Positions 30,571 to 42,584 of a DNA stretch of 44,138 bases are shown here, piece after piece (position 1 is the first letter of the stretch; every line of letters begins with the position of its first letter). The stretch spans positions 1 to 44,138 of the forward strand of contig JAUCBJ010002205.1 of assembly GCA_032718475.1 (NCBI GenBank). The letters are read 5' to 3'. The DNA is from Nemertoderma westbladi (lineage: Eukaryota > Xenacoelomorpha > Nemertodermatida > Nemertodermatidae). The position numbers were made by a program, and so were the translations under genes. The notes under the pieces were generated by a model. The model did no database searches and was not told where the DNA came from. It saw nothing but the letters and a program-made list of their open reading frames with translations.

Positions 30571-30715
30571 CAAATGTATGTAATTTATATATATATTTAT
30601 ATATAATATATGCTATTTCCAAACGAAATGGATGGGAGGTGGATGTGACTGTATTAACTGGTTAGATTGCACAGAAAAAGCCAAAACTGTTATAAAGGTA
30701 CGTAGGTCCTGTCTC

Positions 30716-31360
30716 TCAGCTAATCCCCTGAGACCAAACGAGTTTCGGTCGGGGATGGCAGACAAACTCGAGGGAATCTATAGACCGTGGAGCCAAGTCC
30801 TCCGGACCGGGGACCCAGGTTACAGGGTCGAACTTACCGCGACGACTGAGTGTAGTGGGCACCATCCACTGTATATAAGCGAAGCCCTTACCGAACTCAT
30901 CCTGCAGGAATCCCCGAACCGTAGCGTAGTAAGTTCGCCCATCCAACCCCACCAAAGATACAACGTCGTTTATAGTAAACATGATACCGTCGTTAAATAA
31001 ACTATGTTTAATAACGACTGTAGCGCGACTGCTGGGGGATTGTGTCGGAGTTGATTTCTTGAATACTTTGTGTCTGCGGCTCTTCCCACGCTGGTCGCGC
31101 TTGGCCGTTGTGTCTACCAGCGCCCCATAGCGAGTATATCGGACACCGCGATTAACTCGGCTGCTACGACGGGTAGACGATTCGCCAATGGTACGCCCTT
31201 TGCCGTTTGTGCTCGGAATTCTGTTATATGTAGGTTTCTCTGTCTCTGGGTCAGGAAAACTTTCTGTATCTGTATCAGGTTTTTTAGAGTCACCATTTTG
31301 AGATAGCAGCACCCTTACTGGTGTGTATCCTGAGTCTTTAGTTCGTCTTTGGTGTTCCAT
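30716..31360 (-). CDS. GATAD1-like protein (BAH-like chromatin domain), intronless, no GATA finger
   Basis: 214 residues from ATG 31360 to TGA 30716. Residues about 113-204 match the C-terminal BAH-like domain of GATAD1: VVIKHSLFNDGIMFTINDVV, DGRTYYATVRGFLQDEF, AYIQWMVPT, KFDPVTWVPGPEDLAPRSID and LEFVCH; the family has the same order (gDVVsv, G-K-x-Y-Y-A-Q-I-R-G-F-I-Q-D, WLIPT, QFDPxxYxxGPEedlPR, LEFVCHA). Upstream, RRSSR, and GKSRRHKVFKK correspond to the family's basic linker. GATAD1 is nuclear and is linked to SIN3/HDAC complexes at H3K4me3 chromatin. The N-terminal GATA-type zinc finger (C-x2-C) is absent, and the first 60 residues are unrelated. The gene has no introns, so it is either a retrocopy that lost its 5' part or the last exon of a larger gene. 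The frame is intact. It is divergent from the gene at 33924. Confidence 0.8.
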   Translation of the reverse strand: MEHQRRTKDSGYTPVRVLLSQNGDSKKPDTDTESFPDPETEKPTYNRIPSTNGKGRTIGESSTRRSSRVNRGVRYTRYGALVDTTAKRDQRGKSRRHKVFKKSTPTQSPSSRATVVIKHSLFNDGIMFTINDVVSLVGLDGRTYYATVRGFLQDEFGKGFAYIQWMVPTTLSRRGKFDPVTWVPGPEDLAPRSIDSLEFVCHPRPKLVWSQGIS

Positions 31361-33890
31361 TGGCAGATTGGTACAGGTACGTAGATCAGGCAGACAGGAT
31401 CAGGAATGAACAGTTGGTCTGTCAGTACAGCAGTACCGGTACCGGTACACGATCAGTCGGTACTCCTACCAGTACTGCAGACTGCAGTACAGCAGTACGC
31501 AGGTACTGAGGTACCAGTAGCCAATTAAAAATACCAGTACTTCAGTCAGTCAGGCAGTGTACAGGTGTAGCAGAAGGCAGGTAGGCATGTAGTGTAGAGT
31601 GGTGGGCGTGGGCCAACCGGCAGACCGGTACCGTAGTCTGTTTGCTGGGGGCGTTCCTGTATGGGGGCCTCCATTTTGATTTTTTTTAAAGTCATTTTAC
31701 CAGCTCCCATCCAATGGCAAACCACTTATAAACTTTTGGTAGGCCAATTTACCGCTTCCCAGAAGAAACCACTTAGAAATTTGGTCAATTTACCGCTTCC
31801 TATAACAAAATACTTTTGTTTCAAAATAAGCTGCTCCCAACTGCGACTGCCCAAACCCCACCTATTTAGTTAGAGCGCTACCGCCCCTAATACACTTTTA
31901 AACCACACCATTCCCATTTTTAAAGTATATTCTGTGATTAAGAAATGTAATTATTTTAAAGTTTGTTTATTAACATAATATTAGTAATACTCTAATACAG
32001 TAATAACGATAGAAAAGTTTGTTTACTTTAAGCGTTACACATTTTCTTCACTTTCTTCTTACAATTCGACCTAAATGTGACGCAACAATGCTTGCAATGC
32101 ACTAGGCCCTATCCGGACAAAAAGTCTGAAAGTAGAAAGTTTTAGTTTAGAAAGTCAGCAAGTTGAAGTAGAGACTATGGTAGTTAGGGAGTCACTATAT
32201 CGGCGTTGAAGCGAGATATAACTTCGTTGGCCTTTTCGGATAACTTCATACACGAATCAAATGAGCTTTTTGGATAGATATACTGTACGACGATATTCGC
32301 ATTATTCAATATCTTATTAATAATATTTTCCTGTAATTCGAACTAACTGTTCTATTGAACTCGTACCTTCTCGTGACCGTCGCGTACTATGTGCAATCAG
32401 TCAAACGAATCAATAAATCGAGTAATTAAAGATTTCTCAAAACGATTACCAGTTGACAACGCGATTGTTCGCCTTCAGGAAGAAGACATAGTCCGTGGAT
32501 TACTGCTGGGCACTGGAAAATATATATAAGTTAAAGAATGAATTTCAACATCTTCGTCTTTTAATGAAAGTAATTTAATTTAATTTAATTTAAAATTAAA
32601 TTAAGTTTAATTATTTTAAATAATTATTTTATATATGGATATTTTATTATTTAGAAATTAAAATGGCCAATAAATCAATTAAAATAGGTTAATTAATTAA
32701 TTAAGTAATTCAAGTAGTAAAAGATATTAGCCGCAAAGATATACAATTAAGGAATATCATTAACAACGCACTTACAATACCGGTTCTAAATATAACTGAG
32801 TATGATTATTCGCCCATAACACAAGCCACGGAAAAATAATGATACAGTAGGCCTACTACAATATAAAGAATAATAAAATTACATTATGTTACCATTATGT
32901 ATTATTGTTCTTAATATTAATTATTGTTTTACCAATAATATTAATACCTATATTGTATTGTATACGCTCACTGGGATACCCCAGCCGCAGCCGTCGAGTC
33001 AGACATCCAATAGACCAACCATCAGACCAATAGACCATCCAATACCGGTAGTATTCCAAATCGTATCTGTGATGTGTTTCCAGTTGTTTCCGCTTTTTAG
33101 CATATTACAGTATTAAACTGTATGTACCGTCCCATGGGCTCCGTCCTGTCTGTGTCGAATCTAATTTAAATGAGGCCTAAGCGTTTTGCATGACATTTCT
33201 CTCATATCTCATCTGGACCAATCAAGAAACAGTATTCGACTATGCGTATGCATACGCGTATGTGAAATCGCTCAATGTAATATATAGATACGTGGATACG
33301 TACGCACATATGTGGATACGTACGGCATACGTTGAAAAGTAAATCCCTGAAATGAATGGACTTCGCTAACGAAGTCGGATCAGGCAGTATGCCAGTCCTG
33401 TAGTATAGTAGTCCTTATGGCAGTATGGTTAGAGTACATAGAGCTACCAGCAGACCGCTAATATTTAAAAGTAAACTATTAAACTGTAAGTTACATTGAG
33501 TGCTTGTTGATTCAGTTCAGTGCCTACAAAATGTGGCCTAGAATAGCAAGTACTCCCTTAACAACCAATCAAACGGCAGCTGCCCCATATCCATACTGAA
33601 AGCATTCATAAACAGGCAATATTATTGGTAATATTGGATGTTCAGAAATTGAGTGCTTGTGTTTTTACTCTCATGTTTGATGATTTAATATTTGAATGCC
33701 TCTTTAAAAAAACTTAGGCCCTACTCAAAAACGTAAACCTATTTTTTATTTTAAAACAACAGATTTTTACCTCCCCTGCACGCCTGCTACCTGCAGGCTC
33801 AAGGCTGCGGCCCTGCTGTTAGTCTGTCAGTGCTGTGTACCCGTTTAACAAATGTACGGTAACGGTACCGGTAGTGCGCAAGTGCGGTAG
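31361..33890. other. 2.5-kb divergent intergenic region; CAGTAC-rich and AT-rich parts
   Basis: No gene recognised. About 31400-31560 is dense in self-complementary words (CAGTACTG, CCGGTACCGG, GGTACC). About 32570-32720 is almost pure A/T with repeated TTTAATTTAATTTAA and TTAATTAATTAA. About 33240-33350 has repeated CGTATGCATACG-type alternating palindromes. The region separates two divergent genes and should contain their promoters, but I see no firm TATA box. Confidence 0.5.
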
Positions 33891-33923
33891 TTGCGTAGGC
33901 CTGCCTATCGAATATCATTGAAT

Positions 33924-35861
33924 ATGGCAAACAACCCCGATGGCGATGCAGTCATCGACAAACTTGTAGAGGATTTTGACGAGAACCGCAACAAAGTATT
34001 GACAGCATCTTCTGTTGTCGTTCTAGAAAAACAAAGTCCCGTTCTCAAACGATTCGGTCTACTATCGTCGACGGCCTGCTACCGTGTCCTCCGTAACCTC
34101 CATAAGTTTAAGGATTTAGACGAGCGATTATTAGCGCTGTCGCTTCTAACCAACTACATCGCCTGTGAATGCGGCACCCTTGGGTTAACCACTTCCGTTA
34201 ACCCGCTTCCTCCACTGGGCTTCCCGGGTCTACCAAAATTCATGCAGACTGGAAAATTTTTCGAGAATCTAACGCACGCATGGCGAGTTAACATAAACTC
34301 CACGCCTAGAGGTCATTACGCTTCTAACGGAGGCGTTAATTTCATCAAAGAATTAATAGCTAGTGTTGCGAATAGCGTAAAGTTACTGGAGGTCTACGGT
34401 ATAGACACAGAGGAGTTGGCGATGGTGGAGCGACTTCTTGCGATAGAGATGGATGGGGCGTTTATTGAGTGTGCGCGTAACAAGGCGTACTGGTCGACCA
34501 TAGAACGGGAGACAAACACCGTGTCTCCGTTCTCGGAACCAACCTTCCGTGCTGATTCCGACGAGGAATTCCTTCCCGGGTTCAACTCGGATTTTCCCTC
34601 CTCCAGCAGCGAGGCGTGGAGTTTGTATTCCGACGTCTCTTTGGATGCGGAATCTAACGCGGTCGGTATGAGTTCCTTGGAGACGCCGAGCCAGGTGGAG
34701 CCGCTGCATAAGGAAAAGAAAAGGGGAAATCGATCGGGTGGTGGGAGTAAAGTGGGAAAACAGGGGTCTAATAAACCTTCCAATTCCATCCGCAAATCGG
34801 TTTTACATAAATCTGTTTCCGGTATTCCGGCTCCCGGAACTCCGTCCATCAGTCTCGACCTAAATAAAAAAGCAACGTTATCGGCCAAGAAACCCCACAA
34901 AAAGCGCAACAAGCCAGACCTGGAGAAGAGTTCGATCTTGGATCCTGTTGGTTCCAGGATCCAGGTCCCCAGTAACCAACCCTCTAGCGTCGGTGTTGAC
35001 ATGGATTCGCCCGCGCCCAAACGAAAGGTGCGCCCCTCAGAAGTGCCTTGGACTCTTTCGATTACCCGCAATTGGAGGGGCGACCGCATAGATACAACCA
35101 CCCGCGTGGTTAAACAATGTGGTACGGTGGGTAACACAAATGGTACTGCGGTTAAACCAGGGGGTATAGTGGTTAAACCAGGAGATACAATAGTTAAACC
35201 AGGCGGTATAGTGGTTAAACCAGGAGATACAGTGGTTAAACCAGGCGGTATAGTGGTTGAACCCGGAGATACAGTGGTTAAACCAGTCGGTGTACTGGTT
35301 AAACCAGGAAGTAATATAGTTAAACCGGTTAATGCAGTTGTTAACCAGTTCGATTCTGTGGTTTATCCGTTTGTTTCGATCTTTAACCCAATGGGTTCGG
35401 TGGTTAATCCATTGGGTTCAATAGGTAACCCAATGGGTTCTATAGGAAACCCAATGGGTTCGATAGGAAACCCAATGAGTTCGATAGGTAACCCAATGGG
35501 TTCGATAGGTAACCCCATGGGTTCGATAGGTAACCAATTGGGTTCAATTGCAAACCCATTTGGGGCGATGGGTAACCAATTGGATGCGATGAGTTACCCA
35601 TTTTGTTCGATGGTTAATACGATGTGCTCGGTAGGTAACCCGTTGGGTGCTGTAGGTAGTGATTTATGCGCGATGCCGATGGGTAACCCAGTGTGTTCGA
35701 TGGTTTATCCAATGGGTTCGGTTATCGATCTTACTTCCCCTATAAAGCGAGTTAAACCTCCCGAAGCGAAGGAGAACACCCAACCGCGTGTAGTGAACGC
35801 GTTCTCACGTATGATGTCATCTAGCGGTCGTGGTGCTAAGAACAAGAGGGACATTAAATAA
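33924..35861 (+). CDS. Unrecognised 645-aa nuclear-looking protein with 30 heptapeptide repeats and VIDLT motif
   Basis: ATG 33924 is chosen because the frame's earlier codons are only TTG-led. Residues 1 to about 200 are a Leu-rich, probably helical domain that I do not recognise (VVVLEKQSPVLKRFGLLS, LLALSLLTNYIACE, AMVERLLAIEM). Residues about 210-270 are acidic and Ser-rich (DSDEEFLPGF, FPSSSSE). Residues about 270-390 are basic with several nuclear-signal-like clusters (KEKKRG, KKPHKKRNK, KRKVRP). Residues 395-606 are 30 seven-residue units, first of type VVKPGDT, later IGNPMGS, with only two extra residues. The last unit is VIDLTSP, a SUMO-interaction-motif look-alike; the tail (607-645) is basic. 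No intron, no stop. Single-copy gene, viral-derived gene or part of an unknown element are all possible. Confidence 0.75.
   Translation: MANNPDGDAVIDKLVEDFDENRNKVLTASSVVVLEKQSPVLKRFGLLSSTACYRVLRNLHKFKDLDERLLALSLLTNYIACECGTLGLTTSVNPLPPLGFPGLPKFMQTGKFFENLTHAWRVNINSTPRGHYASNGGVNFIKELIASVANSVKLLEVYGIDTEELAMVERLLAIEMDGAFIECARNKAYWSTIERETNTVSPFSEPTFRADSDEEFLPGFNSDFPSSSSEAWSLYSDVSLDAESNAVGMSSLETPSQVEPLHKEKKRGNRSGGGSKVGKQGSNKPSNSIRKSVLHKSVSGIPAPGTPSISLDLNKKATLSAKKPHKKRNKPDLEKSSILDPVGSRIQVPSNQPSSVGVDMDSPAPKRKVRPSEVPWTLSITRNWRGDRIDTTTRVVKQCGTVGNTNGTAVKPGGIVVKPGDTIVKPGGIVVKPGDTVVKPGGIVVEPGDTVVKPVGVLVKPGSNIVKPVNAVVNQFDSVVYPFVSIFNPMGSVVNPLGSIGNPMGSIGNPMGSIGNPMSSIGNPMGSIGNPMGSIGNQLGSIANPFGAMGNQLDAMSYPFCSMVNTMCSVGNPLGAVGSDLCAMPMGNPVCSMVYPMGSVIDLTSPIKRVKPPEAKENTQPRVVNAFSRMMSSSGRGAKNKRDIK
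35106..35741 (+). repeat. Coding 21-bp tandem repeat (30 heptad units)
   Basis: In-frame with the gene at 33924. The first half reads (A/G)GTGGTTAAACCAGG-like units, the second half GGTAACCCAATGGGTTCGAT-like units. A two-residue insert (MP) lies before the 29th unit. Units in the middle (IFNPMGS, VVNPLGS) bridge the two types, so both come from one ancestral 21-bp unit. Confidence 0.95.
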
Positions 35862-36060
35862 CCATCTGGATTTTTGGTACAAAAACTAAAGGAACTGAGC
35901 ATTATTATATTAGATCAGGATAAACTAACTAACTTTGCAAAAACATTAACAATTCATGAATTATATATGTCTGGGAACGAATTATCCGGGACCTGCTTGC
36001 TTCACTATGCAATTGCAATAATGAGTGGCCTTTGTAGCTTAATGTTTTTTGTGTTGCAAT

Positions 36061-36066
36061 AATAAA
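36061..36066 (+). terminator. Possible poly(A) signal of the heptad-repeat gene
   Basis: AATAAA 200 bp downstream of the stop codon at 35861, the first good signal in sense orientation. AATAAA is common by chance in such AT-rich DNA. Confidence 0.35.
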
Positions 36067-37322
36067 TATATTTCAAGGTGCAGTAATCAAACAACTATTT
36101 GTTTATTGTTGTTTATAAATTTGATATTATTGTTTCTGCAGGGCAGTTTATATTAGTAGTTTATTAGTTCAATATTTTCAATGAATGTTTTATTTTTTCA
36201 TAGAATAGTTTTAGTTTCAACTTACAATTATTGAAACATAATATTTCTGCATTTTAATTGAAGTAGATAAACATTTATTTACATTACATTTTATTACAAT
36301 TGAATGCTAAGTCGTTCTACTTGTAAATCTGATTTTATATAAATATTAATTATTGATTGTTTGATCACTAATGTGTTGAATGTTATTTTGTTTTTTTTTT
36401 TATATGTGGCGGGTCTAGAAAATGGCTGCAATTTTCATCACCTGTGCGTATAGCATCAGTTATGGAGTTGTCGTTTAACGTTTTCTCCCAATATCTATCC
36501 CTATGTGCCAATGTTCCTTAACGTTAGGTTAACAAGTGCCAACGAGTTAACGTGTTAATCTTGACATCAAACTCTAATTTGGTAGTGTTGCTCAGGTAGG
36601 GGCGATCAGCTAATTGTACTATGCAGAGGCACTATGCAGGTTATCGTTATACACATGCGCTTCCATCGGTTTCTGTTTGCTACTCAATGCCTTACAAGTT
36701 CAATCTGTTGTCGGATTAGGTTTATGCCTTCTATAACATAGTATTTATAATAAATCACTTATTGCATACGCCTACTATTATATTTATAGTAGCGGAGTCC
36801 AAAGTAAATAATGTGCCTTAGACGAGATCTTGAGTGGTTGCGTCAGGTATCAATGGTCTCAAAACAATAGCGATAATTTCTAAGGTAGGCCCTACAGGTT
36901 CAACCAACAAGTCCCTCTTAGATTTGTTAATTTAACTTTTCCATGTCGGGGTGGAGGTGGAGTGGATACGCTGGAACATAACTGGACTTCTTGCCCTAGT
37001 TTGGGTTTATTTTCCCAGTTATTTTCACCTTGGAGCAGGGGGTTGGGTGCAATCATTGCCCGCGTCCAAACTTCGCCCCGTCCAACCTTCGCCCGCGAGA
37101 AATCTTCCCCCACGTCCAACCTTCGCCCGATTGGGGGAGAGGAGCAGTTTACAGACACCATAAGTTACAGAGACGAATTTTTCTAACCAAAACAATACAC
37201 GAGGTTGTTAAGACTGATTTTGAGGGCGAAGCTTTCTCCCGGGCGAAGTTTGCGGAAATAGCCAAATACAAGGTTTAAATTAATAATCTTATTAAACCGT
37301 GCTAAGCACGGTGAACTGCAGC
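36067..37322. other. Non-coding, nothing firm
   Basis: AT-rich to 36900. A GC-richer patch at about 36930-37160 contains CGCCCGCGAG and CCAACCTTCGCCC direct repeats (TCCAACCTTCGCCCG at about 37080 and 37116). There is no gene that I can support. Confidence 0.4.
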
Positions 37323-37620
37323 TTTGACAATTCGCCCCCTTGCGGCAGACAGAGGAACTGTAAAAGTCTGTCTGTGTGTAGAATTTATAATTAAGCAGTG
37401 CTCTTATGTTACTGCTACCACATTTCAGATGAATCTCATGGTTGGTTCTATAATTACAGCTACTGTTAGGTTTCTGTCAATTCACCCCCTAGCGGCAGAC
37501 AGATTTATGGATTTTATGGCTGTGTGTATGATTTTTAAACTTTGTTTAGAATAACTAAACCAAAAATAGACTAAAAAAATTTTGGCGCCCCCTAGTGGCC
37601 TGAGTGAGATTTTAAAACAC
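37323..37620. repeat. Pair of about 150-bp units with CCCCCTAGCGGCAGACAG core
   Basis: Units begin near 37323 (TTGACAATTCGCCCCCTTGC) and 37475 (CTGTCAATTCACCCCCTAGC), each followed by GGCAGACAG and a TGTGTGTA(G/T) segment. A third core, GCGCCCCCTAGTGGCC, is at about 37583. Similar cores (GGCCCTCTAGCGGCAGAC, GGCCCTCTAGCGGGAGAC) occur inside the MITE at about 43013 and 43152. Confidence 0.7.
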
Positions 37621-39110
37621 TAAAAAGACTACTCCGTTAATTTCCATTTTTATTTTCCGATACCACATTTTTTGGAACCAGGATGTTTATTTTCATTATA
37701 TTTTTCACTCACTTTTTGAATTTTCTATTTCTGATATTAGTGGCAATTTTGTAAATAAAAATTGAAAAAAAATTAAAAAACTGAAAATCCCCATGGTCTT
37801 TTGTAATTTTTCATTTAAAAAATAAATGAGGAAATATTATTATATTAAGAAAACTGCGTGAAATTTATTCAAGCTTGTAAAATATAACCTTTCTTATAAA
37901 AGCAAAATTGCCTAAAACGGTTAAGAAATGGAGGGGGAGTAGTATTTTTCGAGCGGGGAAATGTCATTCTGAGATAGACTTCAAAGTATACAAATACAGT
38001 AATATTATACTGTAAATAAACAAATAGCACAGAAATATATCATATATATTAGGGCAGTGCGTTTTTTACTTTTTTTCGATTTCATTGTTCTACCGGTGCA
38101 CAAAAGTTGCCAATAGGTAAAAAAATAAGGCAAAAAAAATTTCTTTAAATTTCGCCTATATCTTCACGGATCCCAAGAGGGTTGAAATTTTGAGCCATCG
38201 CGATGCGCCATAATTAAATTTATAGCAATATAACACAACACATTAATGAAAGATCAATGACTCAAGATAGAACTTCCAGCATGCATCAAATGTCATCAAA
38301 TGGGTCCAAACTTAGTTAGATACCAAAATTTTAATTTTTTGTTCAAGGGAACTAGTGCCACAGGCACATGGACAGAACCTACCATTTGAACCTACCAATA
38401 TATTATGCGGATCACCTTCAATTTCCTGTTTCTTTCCTTAGCAACATGGATTTTACATAGCAACAAGGGTTCTAATGGTGGGATTTTCTCCAAATTTGGT
38501 ACAGACAAACTTTACTCTAATGACTATCGATTGACAGAAGTATGCACTTCTATATAGTTACCAATTTAGTTTCTAGAGCAACGGAAATTTGTCTAATCAG
38601 TTACTATTATTAATACCAATTTTGCTGGTACAATATAAGGACCTTATTTACACAACTTCTCTCCTAAACGGGTGGATGTAACCTCGCCCATCGGATTTAT
38701 CGACCTCAAACCCTTATCCCCAAAAAATTTATTTGTTATATGATAAACTATTATGGTTTTCAAACTAAAACAAATCAATAAATTACACCTAAAATCAATA
38801 GAGCAATCACAATTTAATTATTTGAAAATTCTTCGCTAACATTATTAATGGAAATTATGAAATTTCCTTGCAGCGGAAATGAATAATCTTTTTCCAACGG
38901 TTTCCTTAATATAACGTGAAGTTTTTGATATATTTAAAAATTTGATGCGACTTCTAGTTTCCGAGATATAGCAATTAACCCTTTATAGCACCGAACAGAC
39001 GATTTTAATGAAAAAAATTAAATTTATGTTTTTTGGTAATAAAATGGTGTCAATACTGTGAAATACATATAACAAAAAAAACAAAATTTTATGATTTTGT
39101 GTGTTTTCAC
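37621..39110. other. Non-coding, AT-rich, nothing recognised
   Basis: Long AT-rich stretch with no open frame or clear repeat. Motifs such as TTCCGAGATATAGCAATTAA recall similar lines in the foldback element (TTTTCGAGATATCTGG), but the match is too short to use. Confidence 0.4.
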
Positions 39111-39115
39111 AACAC

Positions 39116-39131
39116 GTTGCTTAAAAGCAAC
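39116..39131. repeat. GTTGCTTAAAAGCAAC palindrome, copy 1 of 3
   Basis: A 16-bp hairpin. Exact copy at 40793-40808 and a variant, GTTGCTTGTAAGCAAC, at 40457-40472. Copies 1 and 3 continue with similar text (AC-GGTGCGACAAAGG and AAGTGCAACAAAGGG), so this is a direct repeat of about 35 bp. Confidence 0.8.
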
Positions 39132-39239
39132 ACGGTGCGACAAAGGAACGTAATAATGATGAAAAATAGAGTGAATGTTTTTTCTGTCTGTTTTGTTCCA
39201 CTTCTTTCAACTGTTTGTATGGCTATCTACCTGTCTACC

Positions 39240-39812
<573 letters not shown>

Positions 39813-41129
39813 CTAAAATCGAGTTCCTTGTGATTTCAGTTCATATTTATTTACAAATTATCCTAATAATTCCTATAATAATAATTCCTAATAATCTAAT
39901 AGTTCCTAATAGTTCCCTCGTATTTCCTAATAGTTCCTAAAGGCGGAAGTCTTGCAAGCAGTTTTTCTTTGTAGATAGGCAAAGGAAAATGCGTACACCG
40001 CTACTTCAGTGCACTTTGCACTTTGCACAGTATAACTGCGTGGTCTAATTGCGAAGGTCCTATCTCCCTATTCTGTGTACCACTATTTAGTAAATTCATT
40101 TCCTATTTAAAAATAATTAGCATATCAATGTGATTACTTAACCTAATTAACTAGTAATAACCAATAATTAGTCTCCCAATTAATTAACTAAAATCATCGA
40201 AAGACCATTCTCTACACTTAAAAAATTTCCTGCGCAACTGTAATTTCCTTAGTAATTTAATTACCTAATTAAATAATTAGCCTAATCACTTATCAAATAA
40301 TTAAACTAATTAAATCTTTAATTAGCTCTAAATAACTCTGTCTTTCTATAACAATCAATAATTACTTAGAAGTGACAAACAATAAGGCTTTTACAAAAGG
40401 AAAACCTAATTGCACAGTTCAGTTCCATTTTCCACTACTTTCCTTTACTGCACTCTGTTGCTTGTAAGCAACACGGCTTATTTTGTGCCTTAGAATTACA
40501 AATTAACCTGTATATTTGCAAAAATACATGTAATTGGTGCAGGATATACAAAAAAATACGTTATTATTTTTTTTGGCACCATAAAATTATCGCAAGAATA
40601 AAAAAGCCGACCTAAAGACACCTATAAACTAAAAATATCAATTTTCCTATCAGCATTTTCGAATGTTAACTTACAACACAATTTAAACCTCCCACGTTTT
40701 TATTGGATAATTTAATTATTCTACTATAAGCTACAAGGTGCAGTAATGGTTGGTTGGTGGTTTTTCTATGAGATAAGACCGATAATAGAACTGTTGCTTA
40801 AAAGCAACAAGTGCAACAAAGGGTTAATAGTAACATGCCAGTGTAAATATTACTAATTTCCCATTGAATCACTGTGAAATTAATTAAATTATTCTGGAAC
40901 ATCACCAATTTGCAACTTACTTTTCCCTACTGTTCCTTTTGTTTGGCTTGTGTTATGCAAATATACGCAGAATTTCCATGAATAATCATATGATCCGCAA
41001 AATAAAATTTTATAGACTTTTTTTGGTCATTAATAAGGTAATATAGAATCCAAAATGTATGGTTCGGATTGATTGCGAAATACTTATGGGTTTTTTGCTA
41101 GATTGACTCGACTAGTCGATTGAGTTCCA
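39813..41129. other. Non-coding, very AT-rich
   Basis: No gene. It contains copies 2 (40457-40472) and 3 (40793-40808) of the GTTGCTTAAAAGCAAC palindrome. Between 40080 and 40400 the sequence is rich in AATTA/TAATT words (CTAATTAAATAATTAGCC) with many small palindromes. At 39870-39930 TCCTAATAGT-like words repeat four to five times. Confidence 0.5.
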
Positions 41130-41328
41130 ATTCTTAATACCGTTAAAAAAAGAAAGTATCAGTTTCAAAGGATTTACAATTCGGGATGTAAAAGTTTGAA
41201 GCACTAGCTCTGGTAGGCCTACTGTAAGAGTGTGTATCGCGCACTCTGTATAATTTTTGTTTTAGGTAATTTGGCCACTTACCATTATAAAGGAAGAGGG
41301 AACAGTTCACCAGCCTAGCATTGGACAC
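41130..41328 (-). pseudogene. Second copy of the CR1/L2-like LINE end
   Basis: Matches 21700-21860 in the same orientation: FLYNGKWPNYLKQKLYRVRDTHSYS then SNFYIPNCKSFETDTFFF, against YNGKCPNYLKQKFNRVHDTHSYS and SNFYLPNCKSFESDTFFF. Only the C-terminal region remains. A CTAGGTTTGTAGTCTTT word at about 41424 matches 21958, so rearranged pieces continue to about 41440. Confidence 0.8.
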
Positions 41329-41440
41329 CTACATATCAAACCCGATAAAGTAATATTGTGTGTTTCACATCTACAGTACGAAGGACTACATCTCTCGACT
41401 GTGTCTTCCACTGGTGCCTAGGTTTGTAGTCTTTCACTTA

Positions 41441-42180
41441 GATTCGGTATATTATTTCGTCGAAAATGTTGGACATTAAATAAAATACAACGAGGGACAT
41501 TAAATAAAACGAATATGTTGCACCTAAATAAATTACATACTAGAAGTTGTATATGAATTCCAGAGCCTAATAATTACTATAAAAGTTTAATAAAAAGTTA
41601 AAAAAAATTTAAACTATAAAAAGTTTAAATATATTGAGTTTAAAAGTCTCAATGGAAGTAAGTCCCGGAGACGGGGCATTTGAGTTTGTTAAGAAAGAGC
41701 TGTTTCAAAGCGTGTTCGGAGACCAACAGCTAGAATAGTGCTATGCAGTGGGAGCGGTTGCACGACATAGCCAGCAAATGCTACAGTATTATTATCTGTA
41801 GGCCTCCAACAATTTTCAGTGGATCACAGATGATGGCGAAATCCATTGGATATTTTAGTTGTGCAGCCATTCGTCTTCTTGACCCAGATAATTTACTTAG
41901 GTCCAAGTCTTTTGGATCATGGTTGTCGATATAATTTAGTATAACAGAGGAATATGCATGATGAGGGAAGATGATGAGGACGCCGTTCCAGCCTTCTAGT
42001 GGAGAGCACGCGTCCATTGTAGGTGTTTCAGTTGTCTAGCATTGCCCCGCGAAAGATTTTTGTTCCGTAGGTTACGGTTGGATAGACAATGCTTACCCTT
42101 AGAAATAAAATTTGTTTACAAATTCCAAGGTATCGCTATTGCATTGTAGTATAGTTTATCATTACCGGAGACCTGCCCCC
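41441..42180. other. Non-coding; perhaps tail of the LINE at 42.2-44.1 kb
   Basis: No recognised protein match. The stretch may include the C-terminal or 3' end of the LINE that follows, but I could not identify thumb motifs. Confidence 0.35.
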
Positions 42181-42584
42181 ACATCTACATTTCATTGATT
42201 TGGTCTTTGTAATATTGACCTTCATATGGTTGTCGATGCATTAGACCTAGCTGATATGTAGAATCGCCCTTGATGACGAGGTTGCCTGCAGACAAAATAA
42301 TAATAATAATGGATGCTAGGCAATATACAAACAGTAGTGGGGACCGCTTGTCACCATGGATGACATTCGATTCTGCTAGATTGGGTGCGGGATATAAACC
42401 CAATACAAAGGCAAACAAAATTAGCAGCAAGGAGTAACCAGAGCACCTTTATGAATTTTAACAAGATAAGACAATTTTAGACACAATTTAACTATGTCTA
42501 CAGAGTCAAATGCTTTTGTAAAATTTACAAAAACACAGTAGATAGGGCATCGATAGATTAGTTTTTATCTGCGACTGCCATAAT

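Noticed and set aside
41781-42017. 78-codon minus-strand ORF beside the old LINE
   Set aside because: No LINE C-terminal motifs could be seen; likely chance.
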